Assembly (NCBI RefSeq): GCF_003952725.1
Contig: NZ_CP032509.1
Location: 3,372,001-3,436,000, forward strand
DNA: 64,000 nucleotides
Direction: 5' to 3'
Origin: Georhizobium profundi
Lineage (GTDB): Bacteria; Pseudomonadota; Alphaproteobacteria; Rhizobiales; Rhizobiaceae
Below, piece after piece: positions 24,896 through 34,529 of the stretch; positions within the stretch are counted from its first letter, which is position 1; every line of letters starts with the position of its first letter. Made by a program: the position numbers and the translations under genes. A model generated the notes under the pieces. That model did no database searches. It was given only the letters and a program-made list of their open reading frames with translations, and was not told where the DNA came from.

Positions 24896-26566
24896 TCACA
24901 TGTTCTGATACACCGGCCCTTCCCCACCCTGCGGCGGAACCCAGTTGATGTTCTGGTTGGGATCCTTGATGTCGCAGGTCTTGCAGTGCACGCAGTTCTG
25001 CGCGTTGATCACATAGGTCGGCTCGCCGCCGCCTTCCGTGTGCCACTCATAGACAGCGGCCGGGCAGTAGCGCGCAGATGGGCCGGCGAAGACGCCCCAT
25101 TCGGATTTCTTCTGCAGGTCCATGTCCTTCACCTGGAGATGGACCGGCTGATCCTCCTCGTGATTGGTGTTGGACAGATAGACTGAGGAGAGCCGATCGA
25201 AGGTGAGGACGCCGTCTGGCTTCGGATAGTCGATCTTCTTGTGCTTGGAGGCCGGCTCGAGCGCTTCCTGGTCTGCCACGCCGTGCTTCTGGGTTCCAAA
25301 AGGCGACCAGCCGCGAAACAGCGTCGTCAGCCACATGTCGATGCCGCCGAGCGCAATGCCGGCCATGCCGAAGCGCGACCAGAACGGCTTGACGTTGCGT
25401 ACCCGGCTCAGGTCGTCGCCGACCGGCGATGTCCGCCAGGCCTGATCGTATCCCTCGACCGCATCATGCGAGCGTCCCGCCTTGATCGCATCCGCCACAT
25501 GTTCGGCGGCCAGCATCCCGGACAGTACCGCGTTGTGCGAACCCTTGATGCGCGGCACGTTGACGAAGCCGGCCGAGCAGCCGATCAGCGCCCCGCCCGG
25601 GAAGACGAGCTTCGGTACCGACTGGAAGCCGCCTTCGGAGATCGCCCGGGCGCCATAGGAAACGCGCTTGGCACCTTCGAACACGTCGGCAATCTTCGGA
25701 TGCGTCTTGAACCGTTGAAATTCGTCGAAGGGCGACAGGTGCGGGTTCTTGTAGTTCAGGTGGACGACGAAGCCGACGGCGACGAGATTGTCTTCGAGAT
25801 GGTAGAGGAACGAGCCGCCGCCGGTCTTGTAATCGAGAGGCCAACCGAAGGAATGCTGCACGAGGCCCGAGCGGTGGTTTTCGGGCTTCACCTCCCAGAG
25901 TTCCTTCAGGCCGATACCGTATTTCTGCGGCTCGCTGTCCTTGGCAAGCGCATATTTGGCGATCAGCTTCTTGGCGAGCGAGCCGCGCACGCCTTCGCCA
26001 ACCAGCACGTATTTGCCAAGCAGTTCCATGCCGGGCTGGAAGCTCGGACCCCGCGTGCCATCGCGCTCCACGCCCATATCTCCCGTCACCACGCCGATGA
26101 CGGCGCCGGCATCGTCATAGATCAGGTCGGCAGCTGCAAAGCCCGGATAGATTTCGACGCCTAACTCTTCCGCTTTCCCGGCAAGCCAGCGGCAGACATT
26201 GCCGAGCGACACGATGTAGTTGCCGTGATTGTTCATCAGCGGGGGCATGAGGAAATTTGGAAGGCGCATGCCGCCTGCCGGGCCGAGCACGAGGAATTGA
26301 TCTTCGGTGACGGGGGTTTTGAAGGGATGATCCGCTTCGCTCCGCCAATCGGGAAGGAGCTGGTCGATGCCGGATGGATCGACGACGGCACCGGACAGGA
26401 TGTGGGCACCGACCTCGCCACCCTTTTCGAGCACGACGACGTTGATCTCGGGATCGCGCTGCTTCAGCCGGATCGCGGCTGCCAGACCAGCAGGGCCAGC
26501 GCCGACGATCACGACGTCGAATTCCATGCTTTCGCGTTCGATTGCAGCCTCAGTCGTGTCGTTCAT
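24896..26566 (-). CDS. Electron transfer flavoprotein-ubiquinone oxidoreductase
   Basis: 556 residues from ATG 26566, preceded by GAGGAAACACCGG. An FAD site (DVVIVGAGPAGLAAAIRL) opens the protein; the middle holds the membrane-associated quinone region (GGLKEL-like stretch, LDYKTGGGSFLYH). The C-terminus has the single 4Fe-4S site: CPAAVYEW followed by NAQNCVHCKTCDIKDPNQN and WVPPQGGEGP, typical of ETF-QO. It passes electrons from ETF (fatty acid and amino acid oxidation) to ubiquinone at the inner membrane. The ETF subunit genes are not in the window. It is divergent from the UDG-like gene. Confidence 0.95.
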   Translation of the reverse strand: MNDTTEAAIERESMEFDVVIVGAGPAGLAAAIRLKQRDPEINVVVLEKGGEVGAHILSGAVVDPSGIDQLLPDWRSEADHPFKTPVTEDQFLVLGPAGGMRLPNFLMPPLMNNHGNYIVSLGNVCRWLAGKAEELGVEIYPGFAAADLIYDDAGAVIGVVTGDMGVERDGTRGPSFQPGMELLGKYVLVGEGVRGSLAKKLIAKYALAKDSEPQKYGIGLKELWEVKPENHRSGLVQHSFGWPLDYKTGGGSFLYHLEDNLVAVGFVVHLNYKNPHLSPFDEFQRFKTHPKIADVFEGAKRVSYGARAISEGGFQSVPKLVFPGGALIGCSAGFVNVPRIKGSHNAVLSGMLAAEHVADAIKAGRSHDAVEGYDQAWRTSPVGDDLSRVRNVKPFWSRFGMAGIALGGIDMWLTTLFRGWSPFGTQKHGVADQEALEPASKHKKIDYPKPDGVLTFDRLSSVYLSNTNHEEDQPVHLQVKDMDLQKKSEWGVFAGPSARYCPAAVYEWHTEGGGEPTYVINAQNCVHCKTCDIKDPNQNINWVPPQGGEGPVYQNM

Positions 26567-26724
26567 CCGGTGTTTCCTCATTCGTCTGGAGCAGAGATGC
26601 CGGCACGCACCGCCGCTGAAAGCCTACTCTCCATGGCAAAACGTCAACACATTGTCGACCCGTCCCGTTCCCGAGACGGCCGGGAAATCCCTGCGCGTTT
26701 GCCAGCGCCGCGGAAGGACGATAA

Positions 26725-27633
26725 TTGAGGGGCATGCATTCCAACGATCTCGCCCAGCTCTCAGATCGCGATCTGGCTGCCCTGCTCGCCTTCTACGCCG
26801 ATGCCGGTGTCGACTGCATGCTGGAGGATGCCGCGATCGATCGCTTCGCGGAAAGCGCGACCCTACGCTCCGAGCGATCCGGTCCGATCGCCGGGCGTGC
26901 CGATGTGTCAGTTCGGCCAGGCGAGCGGGATCCCCGCCCTCTGCCGGCGACGCCGCGCGAGGGTCCCGGCGAAGGTCGCGTCGTACAATCCTCGCAGCAG
27001 TCGAACGGTATGCCGGTCGGGATCATTCCCGACGAGGTCGCGCTTGCCGATGCGCGGCAGAAGGCACGGCAAGCCACGACGCTTGCCGAACTGCGCGAGG
27101 CCGTGAGCGACTATGCCGGCTGCAGCCTCAAATTCAGCGCCAAGACCACAGTCTTTGCCGATGGCAATCCGCAGGCGCGGGTGATGATCGTCGGCGGCGC
27201 ACCCGGGCGCGAGGAAGATCTGCAAGGCCTCCCCTTCGTGGGGCGCGAGGGCCAGATGCTCGACCGGATGCTGGGCGCAATCGGGCTTAACCGTGAGACC
27301 ACCTATCTCACCAATCTGATTTTCTGGCGGCCGCCCGGCAATCGAACGCCGACGCCGCATGAGGTGGCGCTTTGCCGGCCCTTTGCCGAGCGCCATATCG
27401 AGCTCGTCGATCCGGAAATCCTCGTTGTCCTCGGCAATGTCGTGACCAAGGGGCTCATGGACATGACCGGCAACATCACCGCGCAGTGTGGCACCTGGAC
27501 GGACTATCGGCTTGGCGATCGCACCTGGCCGGCACTGCCGATGCTCGACCCACAGGCTCTGCTCGCAAGTCCGGCCCACAAGAAAGTCGCCTGGCGCGAC
27601 CTTTTGGCGCTCAAGGCCCGGCTCGACGCGTAA
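26725..27633 (+). CDS. Uracil-DNA glycosylase family 4-like protein with altered active-site motifs
   Basis: 302 residues. TTG at 26725 has AAGGA seven bases upstream; ATG at 26734 is the alternative. The first about 110 residues are a variable, Pro/Arg-rich region. The rest is a family 4/5 UDG fold: VMIVGGAPGREEDLQGLPFV, REGQMLDRML, TTYLTNLIFWRPPGNRTPT and VLGN. In family 4 the first motif is GEAPG and the late motif has His (HPxxLL). Here the first Glu is Gly158 and the His is Asp275 (MLDPQALLASP). The expected 4Fe-4S Cys pattern is reduced (Cys in AGCSL and ALCRPF remain). It may be weakly active, have another substrate, or be a non-enzymatic paralogue. Confidence 0.78.
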   Translation: MRGMHSNDLAQLSDRDLAALLAFYADAGVDCMLEDAAIDRFAESATLRSERSGPIAGRADVSVRPGERDPRPLPATPREGPGEGRVVQSSQQSNGMPVGIIPDEVALADARQKARQATTLAELREAVSDYAGCSLKFSAKTTVFADGNPQARVMIVGGAPGREEDLQGLPFVGREGQMLDRMLGAIGLNRETTYLTNLIFWRPPGNRTPTPHEVALCRPFAERHIELVDPEILVVLGNVVTKGLMDMTGNITAQCGTWTDYRLGDRTWPALPMLDPQALLASPAHKKVAWRDLLALKARLDA

Positions 27634-27803
27634 TTTCAGGCCATTTGGCGCCGGATGACAGCTGACGTGTCGTCATTGAGCCTGCGTCTGCCATGATTTC
27701 GTGCAATTCGGGGTTCAGGGCGGGCGCCGCGGTCCGACTGCGTCGCGACCCCTCCTCAAATCCTTGCCCATAACGACAACAACAAAATCGGCGGCGCTTG
27801 CCC

Positions 27804-29075
27804 ATGATCACCAATCTTTTGCCAATCGGCAGCCTGCTTTCTTCGGCGTTCCTGATGCTGATGGCCGGCGGTCTTGCCGGATATCTGCTGCCGCTTCGCG
27901 CCGTTGCCGAGGGCTGGTCGACGCTGTCGGTTTCACTGATGGCCACGAGCTACGCGATCGGCTTCACGACCGGGTGCGTGCTGACCCCGCGGCTTGTGCT
28001 GCGCGTCGGGCATGTGCGCGTCTTCGCCGTGCTCGCGACCCTGATGTCGGTGTCTGTGCTGCTGCATGCGCTGATCGTTCATCCGCTGGCCTGGATCGCC
28101 ATCCGCGCCGTAGCGGGCTTTTCGATTGCCGGTGGCTACATGGTCATCGAAAGCTGGCTCAACGAGCGTGTGACCAACGAGACGCGCGGCAGCGTGTTCT
28201 CGGTCTACATGACCATTTCGATGCTTGGCCTCATGATGGGCCAGTTTGCCGTACCGCTTGGCGATGCGGCCGGACCCACGCTCTTCATCGTCGGCGCGCT
28301 GCTCTACAGCCTGGCGGTGATCCCGACCGGGATATCGAGCGCGCAGTCACCGCAGCCGCTGAGCCAGGTGACGCTCGACATCCGCAAGCTCTTCCGCAAC
28401 TCGCCAGCCTCCGTCGTCGGCGCCGTGCTGGCCGGAGCGATCGCGAGTGCGTGGAGCAATCTGGGGCCCGTCTATTCGCAGCAGAGCGGGCTCTCCACCG
28501 CGGAAGGCGCGACGATGCTCGCAGCCGCCATGATTGGCGGAGCGGTGTTCCAGATCCCGCTCGGCCGGTTTTCGGACCGCACCGACCGCCGCTATGTCAT
28601 GATCTTCGCAGGGCTGGTCGGCCTGGTGCTGTCGCTGGCCGCCGTTCTGGTCGGTGTCGACAGCCGCTGGGCGTTTTTCCTGACGATGTTCCTGCTTGGC
28701 TCTGTTCTGTTCCCGATCTACTCGCTGAACGTCGCCCATGCGAACGACCACGCCGAGCCGAACGCGTTCGTGGAGGTCTCGAGCGGCCTTTTGATCATTT
28801 ACGGCTTCGGCACGATGATCGGACCACTCGTCACGGGTGCCGCCATGGATGCGTTTGGGCCGTGGGCGCTCTTTGCGACGATCGCCACGGCATTCGGGCT
28901 CTATTCGGCTTACGCCTTCTATCGCACCACCAAGCGCGCCAAGCCGGCCGATGAGGCGCGTTCCGAATTCCGCGCGATCCCGATCGGCAAGGGGCAGACG
29001 CCGCAGACGGTGGAACTGGATCCGCGCGTCGACGCCACCCCCGACGACGTGATCCAGGAGCGGCCAGCGGCTTGA
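27804..29075 (+). CDS. MFS transporter (YcaD-like)
   Basis: 423 residues from ATG 27804; a TTG two codons earlier is possible. Twelve hydrophobic helices in two halves, with an MFS motif-A-like stretch in the second half (GRFSDRTDRRYVMIF) and a conserved GYMVIESWLNERVTNETRG region of the YcaD type. The C-terminal about 40 residues are polar and cytosolic. Secondary transporter of unknown substrate in the inner membrane. The gene stands alone; the histidine kinase downstream is convergent, 18 bases away. Confidence 0.88.
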   Translation: MITNLLPIGSLLSSAFLMLMAGGLAGYLLPLRAVAEGWSTLSVSLMATSYAIGFTTGCVLTPRLVLRVGHVRVFAVLATLMSVSVLLHALIVHPLAWIAIRAVAGFSIAGGYMVIESWLNERVTNETRGSVFSVYMTISMLGLMMGQFAVPLGDAAGPTLFIVGALLYSLAVIPTGISSAQSPQPLSQVTLDIRKLFRNSPASVVGAVLAGAIASAWSNLGPVYSQQSGLSTAEGATMLAAAMIGGAVFQIPLGRFSDRTDRRYVMIFAGLVGLVLSLAAVLVGVDSRWAFFLTMFLLGSVLFPIYSLNVAHANDHAEPNAFVEVSSGLLIIYGFGTMIGPLVTGAAMDAFGPWALFATIATAFGLYSAYAFYRTTKRAKPADEARSEFRAIPIGKGQTPQTVELDPRVDATPDDVIQERPAA

Positions 29076-29093
29076 GGCGTGAGCTTGAACCGC

Positions 29094-30296
29094 CTAGTGC
29101 GCGACTGAAGCGCTGCGCGCGAAGCTGACCGTGAAGCGGCAGCCGGGATTGGCGCGGGGCTCGATCTTGAGTTCCGCTTCCAACTGCCGCGCAAAAGAGT
29201 TCACGATCTTGAGGCCGAGGCTCTCGCGGGCGGCTTCGAAGTCGAAGTCCGGCGGGAAGCCGTTGCCCTGATCACTCACGCTGACCGTGACTCGCTCGTG
29301 ATCGGCGTCGACCTTGACGGAGATCGGGCCATGCTGGCCTTCTGGATAGGCGTATTTCATCGCGTTGGTGATCGTTTCATTGACAAACAGCCCCAGCGGG
29401 ATGGCGCGGTCGGCCGACATTTGGAGCGGCGACGGGCCTTCGCAGGAGATCGGATGTCCGGGACCTGCGCCTTCAAGGTTGCGGCAGAGATCGCGCAGGA
29501 ACCCGACAAGGTCGACCTCGCCCACCATCTCGCCGCGCCACAAATGATCGTGCACCTGCGCGACGGTCGCGACTCGCGATCCTGCATCGTCCAACGCCTT
29601 GCGCACCTCGTCCGACACGCCGCCGCGCGCCTGGATGCGCAGCAGGCTGGACACGACAGCGAGCGAGTTCTTCACCCGGTGGCTCATTTCACGTGTCAAA
29701 AGCGACTGGTGCTCCAGCGCCTGCGCCAGAAGCCGGTCCTTATGCTGGCGCTCGATGGCGATGCCGAGCAGTGCCGCAAAACCCGCCAGAAAATGCGCGT
29801 CGGAGGTGTCGAACATGCCGGCATCGGGGCTGTCGACCTCCATGACGCCGAAGCGTTCCGGCCCGTCGCCATACTCGATCAGCACATTGATCGCGCGACG
29901 GATGTTGTGCCTGCGCAAAAGTTCGGGTGTGCGGAACCGCTCCTCGTGCTCCAGATGGTTCGAGAGGACCGACTGACGCGTATGGTAGGCAAAGCCCGCC
30001 GGCGAGGCCAGATCGGCACCAAGTGCCGCATTGCCCACCGAGCCTTCTTCCCAGCCGACGCCGGCGACCATCAGGAGGTCGTTCTGCTCGGGCCGGTAAC
30101 ACAGGATTTTCGCATAGGGCGTGCGCAGGCCAGCGGAGCACAGTTCCGTCGCTCGCTGCAGCACTGCGTCGAGATCACGCGACTGCAAGGCGAAGCTTGC
30201 GAATTCGGCGAGCAGCGATTGCTGGGACAGGCGGTAGGTGAGTTCGTCGGTCGTCAACGTTTCGACCGCCAGGGTGCCTTGAAGCGATTCATTCAT
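29094..30296 (-). CDS. GAF-domain sensor histidine kinase (HisKA_2 type)
   Basis: 400 residues, no membrane segment, so cytosolic. An N-terminal GAF domain (about 25-185; LLAEFASFALQSRDLDAVLQ to FLAGFAALLGIAIERQ) is followed by a HisKA_2 dimerisation helix with phospho-acceptor His in REMSHRVKNSLAVVSSLL and an HATPase_c_2 domain (LFVNETITNAMKYAYPEG as N-box, SDQGNGFPPDF, SLGLKIVNSFARQL). This kinase class often feeds single-domain or PhyR-type regulators in alphaproteobacteria. No response regulator is next to it, so the partner is unknown. Confidence 0.88.
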   Translation of the reverse strand: MNESLQGTLAVETLTTDELTYRLSQQSLLAEFASFALQSRDLDAVLQRATELCSAGLRTPYAKILCYRPEQNDLLMVAGVGWEEGSVGNAALGADLASPAGFAYHTRQSVLSNHLEHEERFRTPELLRRHNIRRAINVLIEYGDGPERFGVMEVDSPDAGMFDTSDAHFLAGFAALLGIAIERQHKDRLLAQALEHQSLLTREMSHRVKNSLAVVSSLLRIQARGGVSDEVRKALDDAGSRVATVAQVHDHLWRGEMVGEVDLVGFLRDLCRNLEGAGPGHPISCEGPSPLQMSADRAIPLGLFVNETITNAMKYAYPEGQHGPISVKVDADHERVTVSVSDQGNGFPPDFDFEAARESLGLKIVNSFARQLEAELKIEPRANPGCRFTVSFARSASVAH

Positions 30297-30556
30297 GGAT
30301 GATGCGTATCCCCCGCCCCTCTGGCGGCCCCGTCATGTGCCCGGTTGATGGTCGGTCGAGCATTGTTTCGTTCGGCGCATCAGATGGGATCTGCCATTGC
30401 GCTTTCCAAGCTTTGGCTCACCTTCCCGCCATTTGCCAAGTGCGCCAGCCCCCACCGTGTTGAAGACGGAGCTCCATAATTTCTGCTGCGACGCTATGCC
30501 TCACCGCATGATACGCTACCTCTCGGCATGGGGGCTTTGCATCCGGGAGCATCACG

Positions 30557-31066
30557 ATGCGCATACGCGAACGCAAAGAGTTCATGAACAAGCCGAAACC
30601 GCTCGCATTCCCGCCCGATACGCCGGTGAGCGAAGCGGTGAAGCAGATGTCGGAGATGAATTACGGCTCCGTGGTGGTCGTCGATCCGCAAAACAAGCTT
30701 CTAGGGATCGTGACGGAGCGCGATCTGATGAAGCGGCTCATCAACCAGGGTCGGGATGCGCAGCAAACGATGCTCGGCGACATCATGACCCGCAACGTCA
30801 AGGTCGCCCATGCCGACGACAATGTCGTCGAATGGCTGCAGATCATGTCGAACGAGCGTTTCCGGCGGTTGCCTGTGGTGGACAACGAAGGTCGCGTGAC
30901 GGCTATCATGACGCAGGGCGATTTCGTGTCCTACACCTGGCCGGACATGATCGACCATGCGCGGGACGTCACCCGGGCAACGATCTCGTCCAACCTGCAA
31001 TTCGTGCTGATCGCGGCGGGCATCCTGATCTACACGGTGATCCTGATCGCCTTCCTGACGAGCTGA
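30557..31066 (+). CDS. Tandem CBS-domain protein with C-terminal membrane anchor
   Basis: 169 residues. GGGAG eight bases before ATG 30557 supports this start; ATG 30587 is an alternative. Two CBS domains: residues about 18-75 (PVSEAVKQMSEMNYGSVVVV, LGIVTERDLMKRL) and about 80-135 (MTRNVKVAHADDNVVEWLQI, FRRLPVVDNEGRV). CBS pairs bind adenosine nucleotides and act as energy or redox sensors. The C-terminal FVLIAAGILIYTVILIAFL is a single transmembrane helix, so the sensor faces the cytosol as a tail-anchored protein. No effector domain is attached; a partner is expected. Confidence 0.85.
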   Translation: MRIRERKEFMNKPKPLAFPPDTPVSEAVKQMSEMNYGSVVVVDPQNKLLGIVTERDLMKRLINQGRDAQQTMLGDIMTRNVKVAHADDNVVEWLQIMSNERFRRLPVVDNEGRVTAIMTQGDFVSYTWPDMIDHARDVTRATISSNLQFVLIAAGILIYTVILIAFLTS

Positions 31067-31069
31067 CGA

Positions 31070-32182
31070 TCAGCCCTGCGGCGTGACCAGCCTGCGCGCG
31101 GCGCGCCGTTCGAGGCCGAGCTGATGCTCGCGCACGATGATGTAGATGCCGGCACCGATGACGATGGCGGTGCCAAGCAGCATCGACCAGGTCGGGACGT
31201 CGCCGAACATCAGATAGCCGATTGCAATGCCCAGGATGATGGAGGTGTATTCGAAGGGCGCGATCGTCGAAGCATCGGCATAGCGGTAGCACTGGGTCAG
31301 CAGGATCTGACCGACGCCACCGAAGAAGCCGGCAGCCATAAGCAAAGCGAACCGCTCCGCGTCGAGTGCTGCCCAGCCGAATGGCAGCGTCAAAAGCGCA
31401 AGCAGCGTTGCCGAGAGCGAGAAATACAGCACGATCGTCGGCGTCCGCTCGGTGGCGACGAGCCGCCGCACGAGGATCATCGCGCAGGCGCCGAGTGCGG
31501 CGGAGGCGAGAATGGCCAGCACGCCGAACGCTTCTTCGGACGACCCGACGCCGCTGTTGAACAGCGTGAGGCGCGGCCAGGATATGATCATGACGCCGAC
31601 GAGACCGACGAGCACCGCGCTCCAGCGGTAGATGCGCACCTGCTCCTTCAGGAAAATCGCCGCGAAAACGACGGTCAGCAGCGGCATCGCGTAACCGAGC
31701 GCGATCGTGTCCGGCAGGGGAAGCTTCGTCAGGCCATAAAAGCCGAGGCCCATCGAGCAGACGCCGACAAGGCCACGCAGAAAGTGCGACAGGGGTGCTG
31801 TCGTGGCGAAAGCGGTGCGCAGCTGCCGGCGCAGAGCCAGGTAGGTAAGGATCGGCACCATCGCAAAGAGCGACCGATAGAAAACGATCTGACCTGCAGG
31901 AATCCCCTCACCCGCCGCCTTGATGCAGGTGGACATGCCGATGAAGACCGTGACGGAAGCAATCTTGAGCAGGATGCCGCGGATCGTCTCCGGGTCGGGA
32001 GCGAGAGCAGACACGTCACCCGGCGCGGCTGATGCGGCTTCCGGGGATGACGAATTGGCCTGCCTGGCAGGAGAAGGAGGGGTCACGGCACGACTCAAGG
32101 GGTTTGGTAAGCAACCCTGATTAGCCGGGAACGCGGCCGATGTCTGAAAAAACACCGGCCGCAGAGACGAAACCAGCCTCAA
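31070..32182 (-). CDS. EamA/DMT-superfamily permease
   Basis: Up to 370 residues. The start is uncertain: TTG at 32182 opens the frame, but there is no ribosome site, and the family core only begins near residue 65 (IRGILLKIASVTVFIGM). GTG at 32086 is another option. Ten helices in two EamA repeats follow, with ASTIAPFEYTSIILGIAIGY and DVPTWSMLLG near the end of the second repeat. These are ten-helix drug/metabolite exporters; substrate unknown. The Ser/Pro/Ala-rich N-terminal 60 residues are not typical and may be non-coding. Confidence 0.82.
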   Translation of the reverse strand: MRLVSSLRPVFFQTSAAFPANQGCLPNPLSRAVTPPSPARQANSSSPEAASAAPGDVSALAPDPETIRGILLKIASVTVFIGMSTCIKAAGEGIPAGQIVFYRSLFAMVPILTYLALRRQLRTAFATTAPLSHFLRGLVGVCSMGLGFYGLTKLPLPDTIALGYAMPLLTVVFAAIFLKEQVRIYRWSAVLVGLVGVMIISWPRLTLFNSGVGSSEEAFGVLAILASAALGACAMILVRRLVATERTPTIVLYFSLSATLLALLTLPFGWAALDAERFALLMAAGFFGGVGQILLTQCYRYADASTIAPFEYTSIILGIAIGYLMFGDVPTWSMLLGTAIVIGAGIYIIVREHQLGLERRAARRLVTPQG

Positions 32183-32222
32183 GAACCGGAAGACCGTCCC
32201 TCGCCCAGGGTTATTTCGGCGC

Positions 32223-34529
32223 TTAGTGGCCCTTCGCGTCCTGGATCAGTGCCCACATCCGATCCGGCGTTGCGGGCATTTCTACGTGGCGGATGCCGAG
32301 CGGGCCATCGAGCGCGTCAACAAGGGCGTTCATGATCGACGGACACGCCCCGATCGTGCCGGCCTCGCCCGCGCCCTTGATGCCGAGCGCGTTGGTCGTA
32401 GACGGCACATTGCGCGTCTCGAACTGGATGAACGGCACGTTGTCTGCCCGCGGCACGGCGTAATCCATGAAGGAGGCGGTGATCAGCTGGCCGTCGTCGC
32501 TGTAGACCGCCTGCTCGCCGAGCGCCTGGCCGATGCCCTGCACGACGCCGCCATGGACCTGGCCCATGAGAAGAATAGGGTTCACCGTCACGCCGAAATC
32601 GTCGACGATCGTATAGGCGACAACATCCACATGGCCGGTCTCGGGATCGATCTCGACTTCGGCGATGTGGGTCCCGTTCGGATAGGTCGCCTCGTCCTGC
32701 TTGATGTCGGACATGGCTTTCAGATCTTCCGGATCGGTCGCGCCTTTTGCGAGATCGCCGTAGTTCACCGCGCGGTCCGTGCCGACGATGCGCGCCTGGC
32801 CATCGACCAGTTCGATATCCTCTGGCCCGGCTTCCAGTTCCTTGCCGGCGAGCTTGCGGATCTTCTCGGCAAGAATCTCGGAGGCGTTGGAGACCGAGAC
32901 GCCGCCGAGCGGAATCGACCGCGAACCGCCAGTGCCGCCGCCGCGATCGAGCTCCTTGGTGTCGCCCTGGCGCACGATGATCTTGTCGAAATCGATGCCG
33001 ATCTTTTCCGCGATGAACTGGCTGTAGGCCGTCGCATGGCCCTGCCCGTTCGTCTGGGTTCCGATGAAGAGCGTGATCGTGCCGTCACCGTTCAGTTCGA
33101 GATGGGCCGGTTCGGAGCCGGCAAAAGCGCAGGCCTCGATGTAGGTCGCCATGCCGATGCCGCGCAGCTTGCCGCGAGACGCCGCTTCCGCGCGCCGGGC
33201 TTCGAAATCAGCCCAGCCGGCACGGTCCATCGCCTGGGTCATGTGCCCGTCGAATTCGCCCACGTCGTATTGGCGGCCGGTGGGCGTCTTGTAGGGAAAC
33301 TGCTCGGGCCGGATGAAATTGATACGGCGAAGCTCTTCCGGCTTGCGGCCGGTTTCGCGCGCGCAGGCATCGACCAGGCGCTCGATCAGATAGGCAGCTT
33401 CGGGCCGGCCAGCGCCGCGATACGCATCGACCGGCGCGGTGTGGGTCATGACCGCTTTAATGGTGAGATCGAGGTTCTGAATGTCGTAGACGCCAGTCGA
33501 CATGGTTGAGCCGATCACCGGAATGTTCGGACCGAATGTGTGGCAATAGGCGCCCATATTGGCGATCGTCTCGATCCGGAGGCCCGTGAAGCGGCCATCC
33601 GCATCCATGGCCATCGACGCGGTGACAAGATTGTCACGGCCATGCGCATCGGTGAGAAAATGCTCGGTGCGATCGGACGTCCATTTGACGGGATGCTTCA
33701 GGAGCCGTGCAGCCTCCATGGCGAGCGGATATTCGCGATAGGCAAACATCTTGGTGCCGAAGCCGCCGCCGACGTCATGGCTGATGACGCGGACCTTATC
33801 GAGATCCATCTTGAAGACGTGTTGCGCCAGCGCCCGGCGCATGGAGTGAACGCCCTGGCTGCCGACCACGATGGTGAAGCCTGCCTCATCGTCCCACTCG
33901 GCGACGCAGGCACGCGGCTCCAGATAGTTCGACACGAGGCGATTGTTGACGAACTGGATCGTGGTGACATGCGTGGCGGCATCGAAGGCCTTGGCCGTCG
34001 CTTCGCGGTTGCCGTTCTCGTGGAGGTAGAGCTGATTGCTGCCGAGTTCCGGCCAGACGAGCGGCGCTCCCTCATCGAGCGCGGTCGCAAGATCGGTCTG
34101 GGCGTCTTCGGCATCGTAATCGACCTCGATCAGTTCGGCGGCGTCCTGTGCCTGATCGATGCTGTCGGCAACGATGAAGGCGATCGCGTCGCCTACATAG
34201 CTCACCCGGTCCGCAGCCAGCAGCGGAATATCGCGCACCGGGTGCTCCTCGCCGCTCGGCTGCTTGGCCTTGGCCATGCATTTGATCGGGCCGAGATGAG
34301 CGATGTCCTTGGCAATGAGGATAAGCTTCACGCCGGGCGCCGCCTTTGCCTCGTCGAGCGACCCGATCTTGAAGGTGCCGGCTGCCTGGGGCGAGCGCAG
34401 CACATAGGAATGCAGCGCGCCTTCGCGCTTGACGTCGTCGGTATAGCGGCCCTCGCCCTTGATCAGCGCGTCGTCTTCCTTGCGCAAGGCGGAAGCACCC
34501 ACTCCGAATTTCGGTGTAGCGATCGTCAT
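32223..34529 (-). CDS. Xanthine-dehydrogenase-family molybdopterin-binding subunit (form II CoxL type)
   Basis: 768 residues from ATG 34529, with AGGA about eight bases before it; the open frame extends upstream but without family similarity. An N-terminal Ald_Xan_dh_C domain (VGASALRKEDDALIKGEGRY) is followed by the large molybdopterin-binding part with GGGFGTKMFAYREYPLA, AYRGAGRPEAAYLIERLVD, the TNGQGHATAYSQ loop and the C-terminal GAGEAGTIGACP with the catalytic Glu. AYRGAGR is the motif of form II (BMS) CoxL; genuine CO dehydrogenase has AYRCSFR with a Cu-binding Cys. So the substrate is likely another aldehyde or heterocycle. The usual [2Fe-2S] and FAD subunits are not next to it. Confidence 0.9.
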   Translation of the reverse strand: MTIATPKFGVGASALRKEDDALIKGEGRYTDDVKREGALHSYVLRSPQAAGTFKIGSLDEAKAAPGVKLILIAKDIAHLGPIKCMAKAKQPSGEEHPVRDIPLLAADRVSYVGDAIAFIVADSIDQAQDAAELIEVDYDAEDAQTDLATALDEGAPLVWPELGSNQLYLHENGNREATAKAFDAATHVTTIQFVNNRLVSNYLEPRACVAEWDDEAGFTIVVGSQGVHSMRRALAQHVFKMDLDKVRVISHDVGGGFGTKMFAYREYPLAMEAARLLKHPVKWTSDRTEHFLTDAHGRDNLVTASMAMDADGRFTGLRIETIANMGAYCHTFGPNIPVIGSTMSTGVYDIQNLDLTIKAVMTHTAPVDAYRGAGRPEAAYLIERLVDACARETGRKPEELRRINFIRPEQFPYKTPTGRQYDVGEFDGHMTQAMDRAGWADFEARRAEAASRGKLRGIGMATYIEACAFAGSEPAHLELNGDGTITLFIGTQTNGQGHATAYSQFIAEKIGIDFDKIIVRQGDTKELDRGGGTGGSRSIPLGGVSVSNASEILAEKIRKLAGKELEAGPEDIELVDGQARIVGTDRAVNYGDLAKGATDPEDLKAMSDIKQDEATYPNGTHIAEVEIDPETGHVDVVAYTIVDDFGVTVNPILLMGQVHGGVVQGIGQALGEQAVYSDDGQLITASFMDYAVPRADNVPFIQFETRNVPSTTNALGIKGAGEAGTIGACPSIMNALVDALDGPLGIRHVEMPATPDRMWALIQDAKGH

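Noticed and set aside
32223-34529. Call as true aerobic CO dehydrogenase large subunit
   Set aside because: The Cu-binding AYRCSFR motif is replaced by AYRGAGR and no coxSM genes are adjacent.
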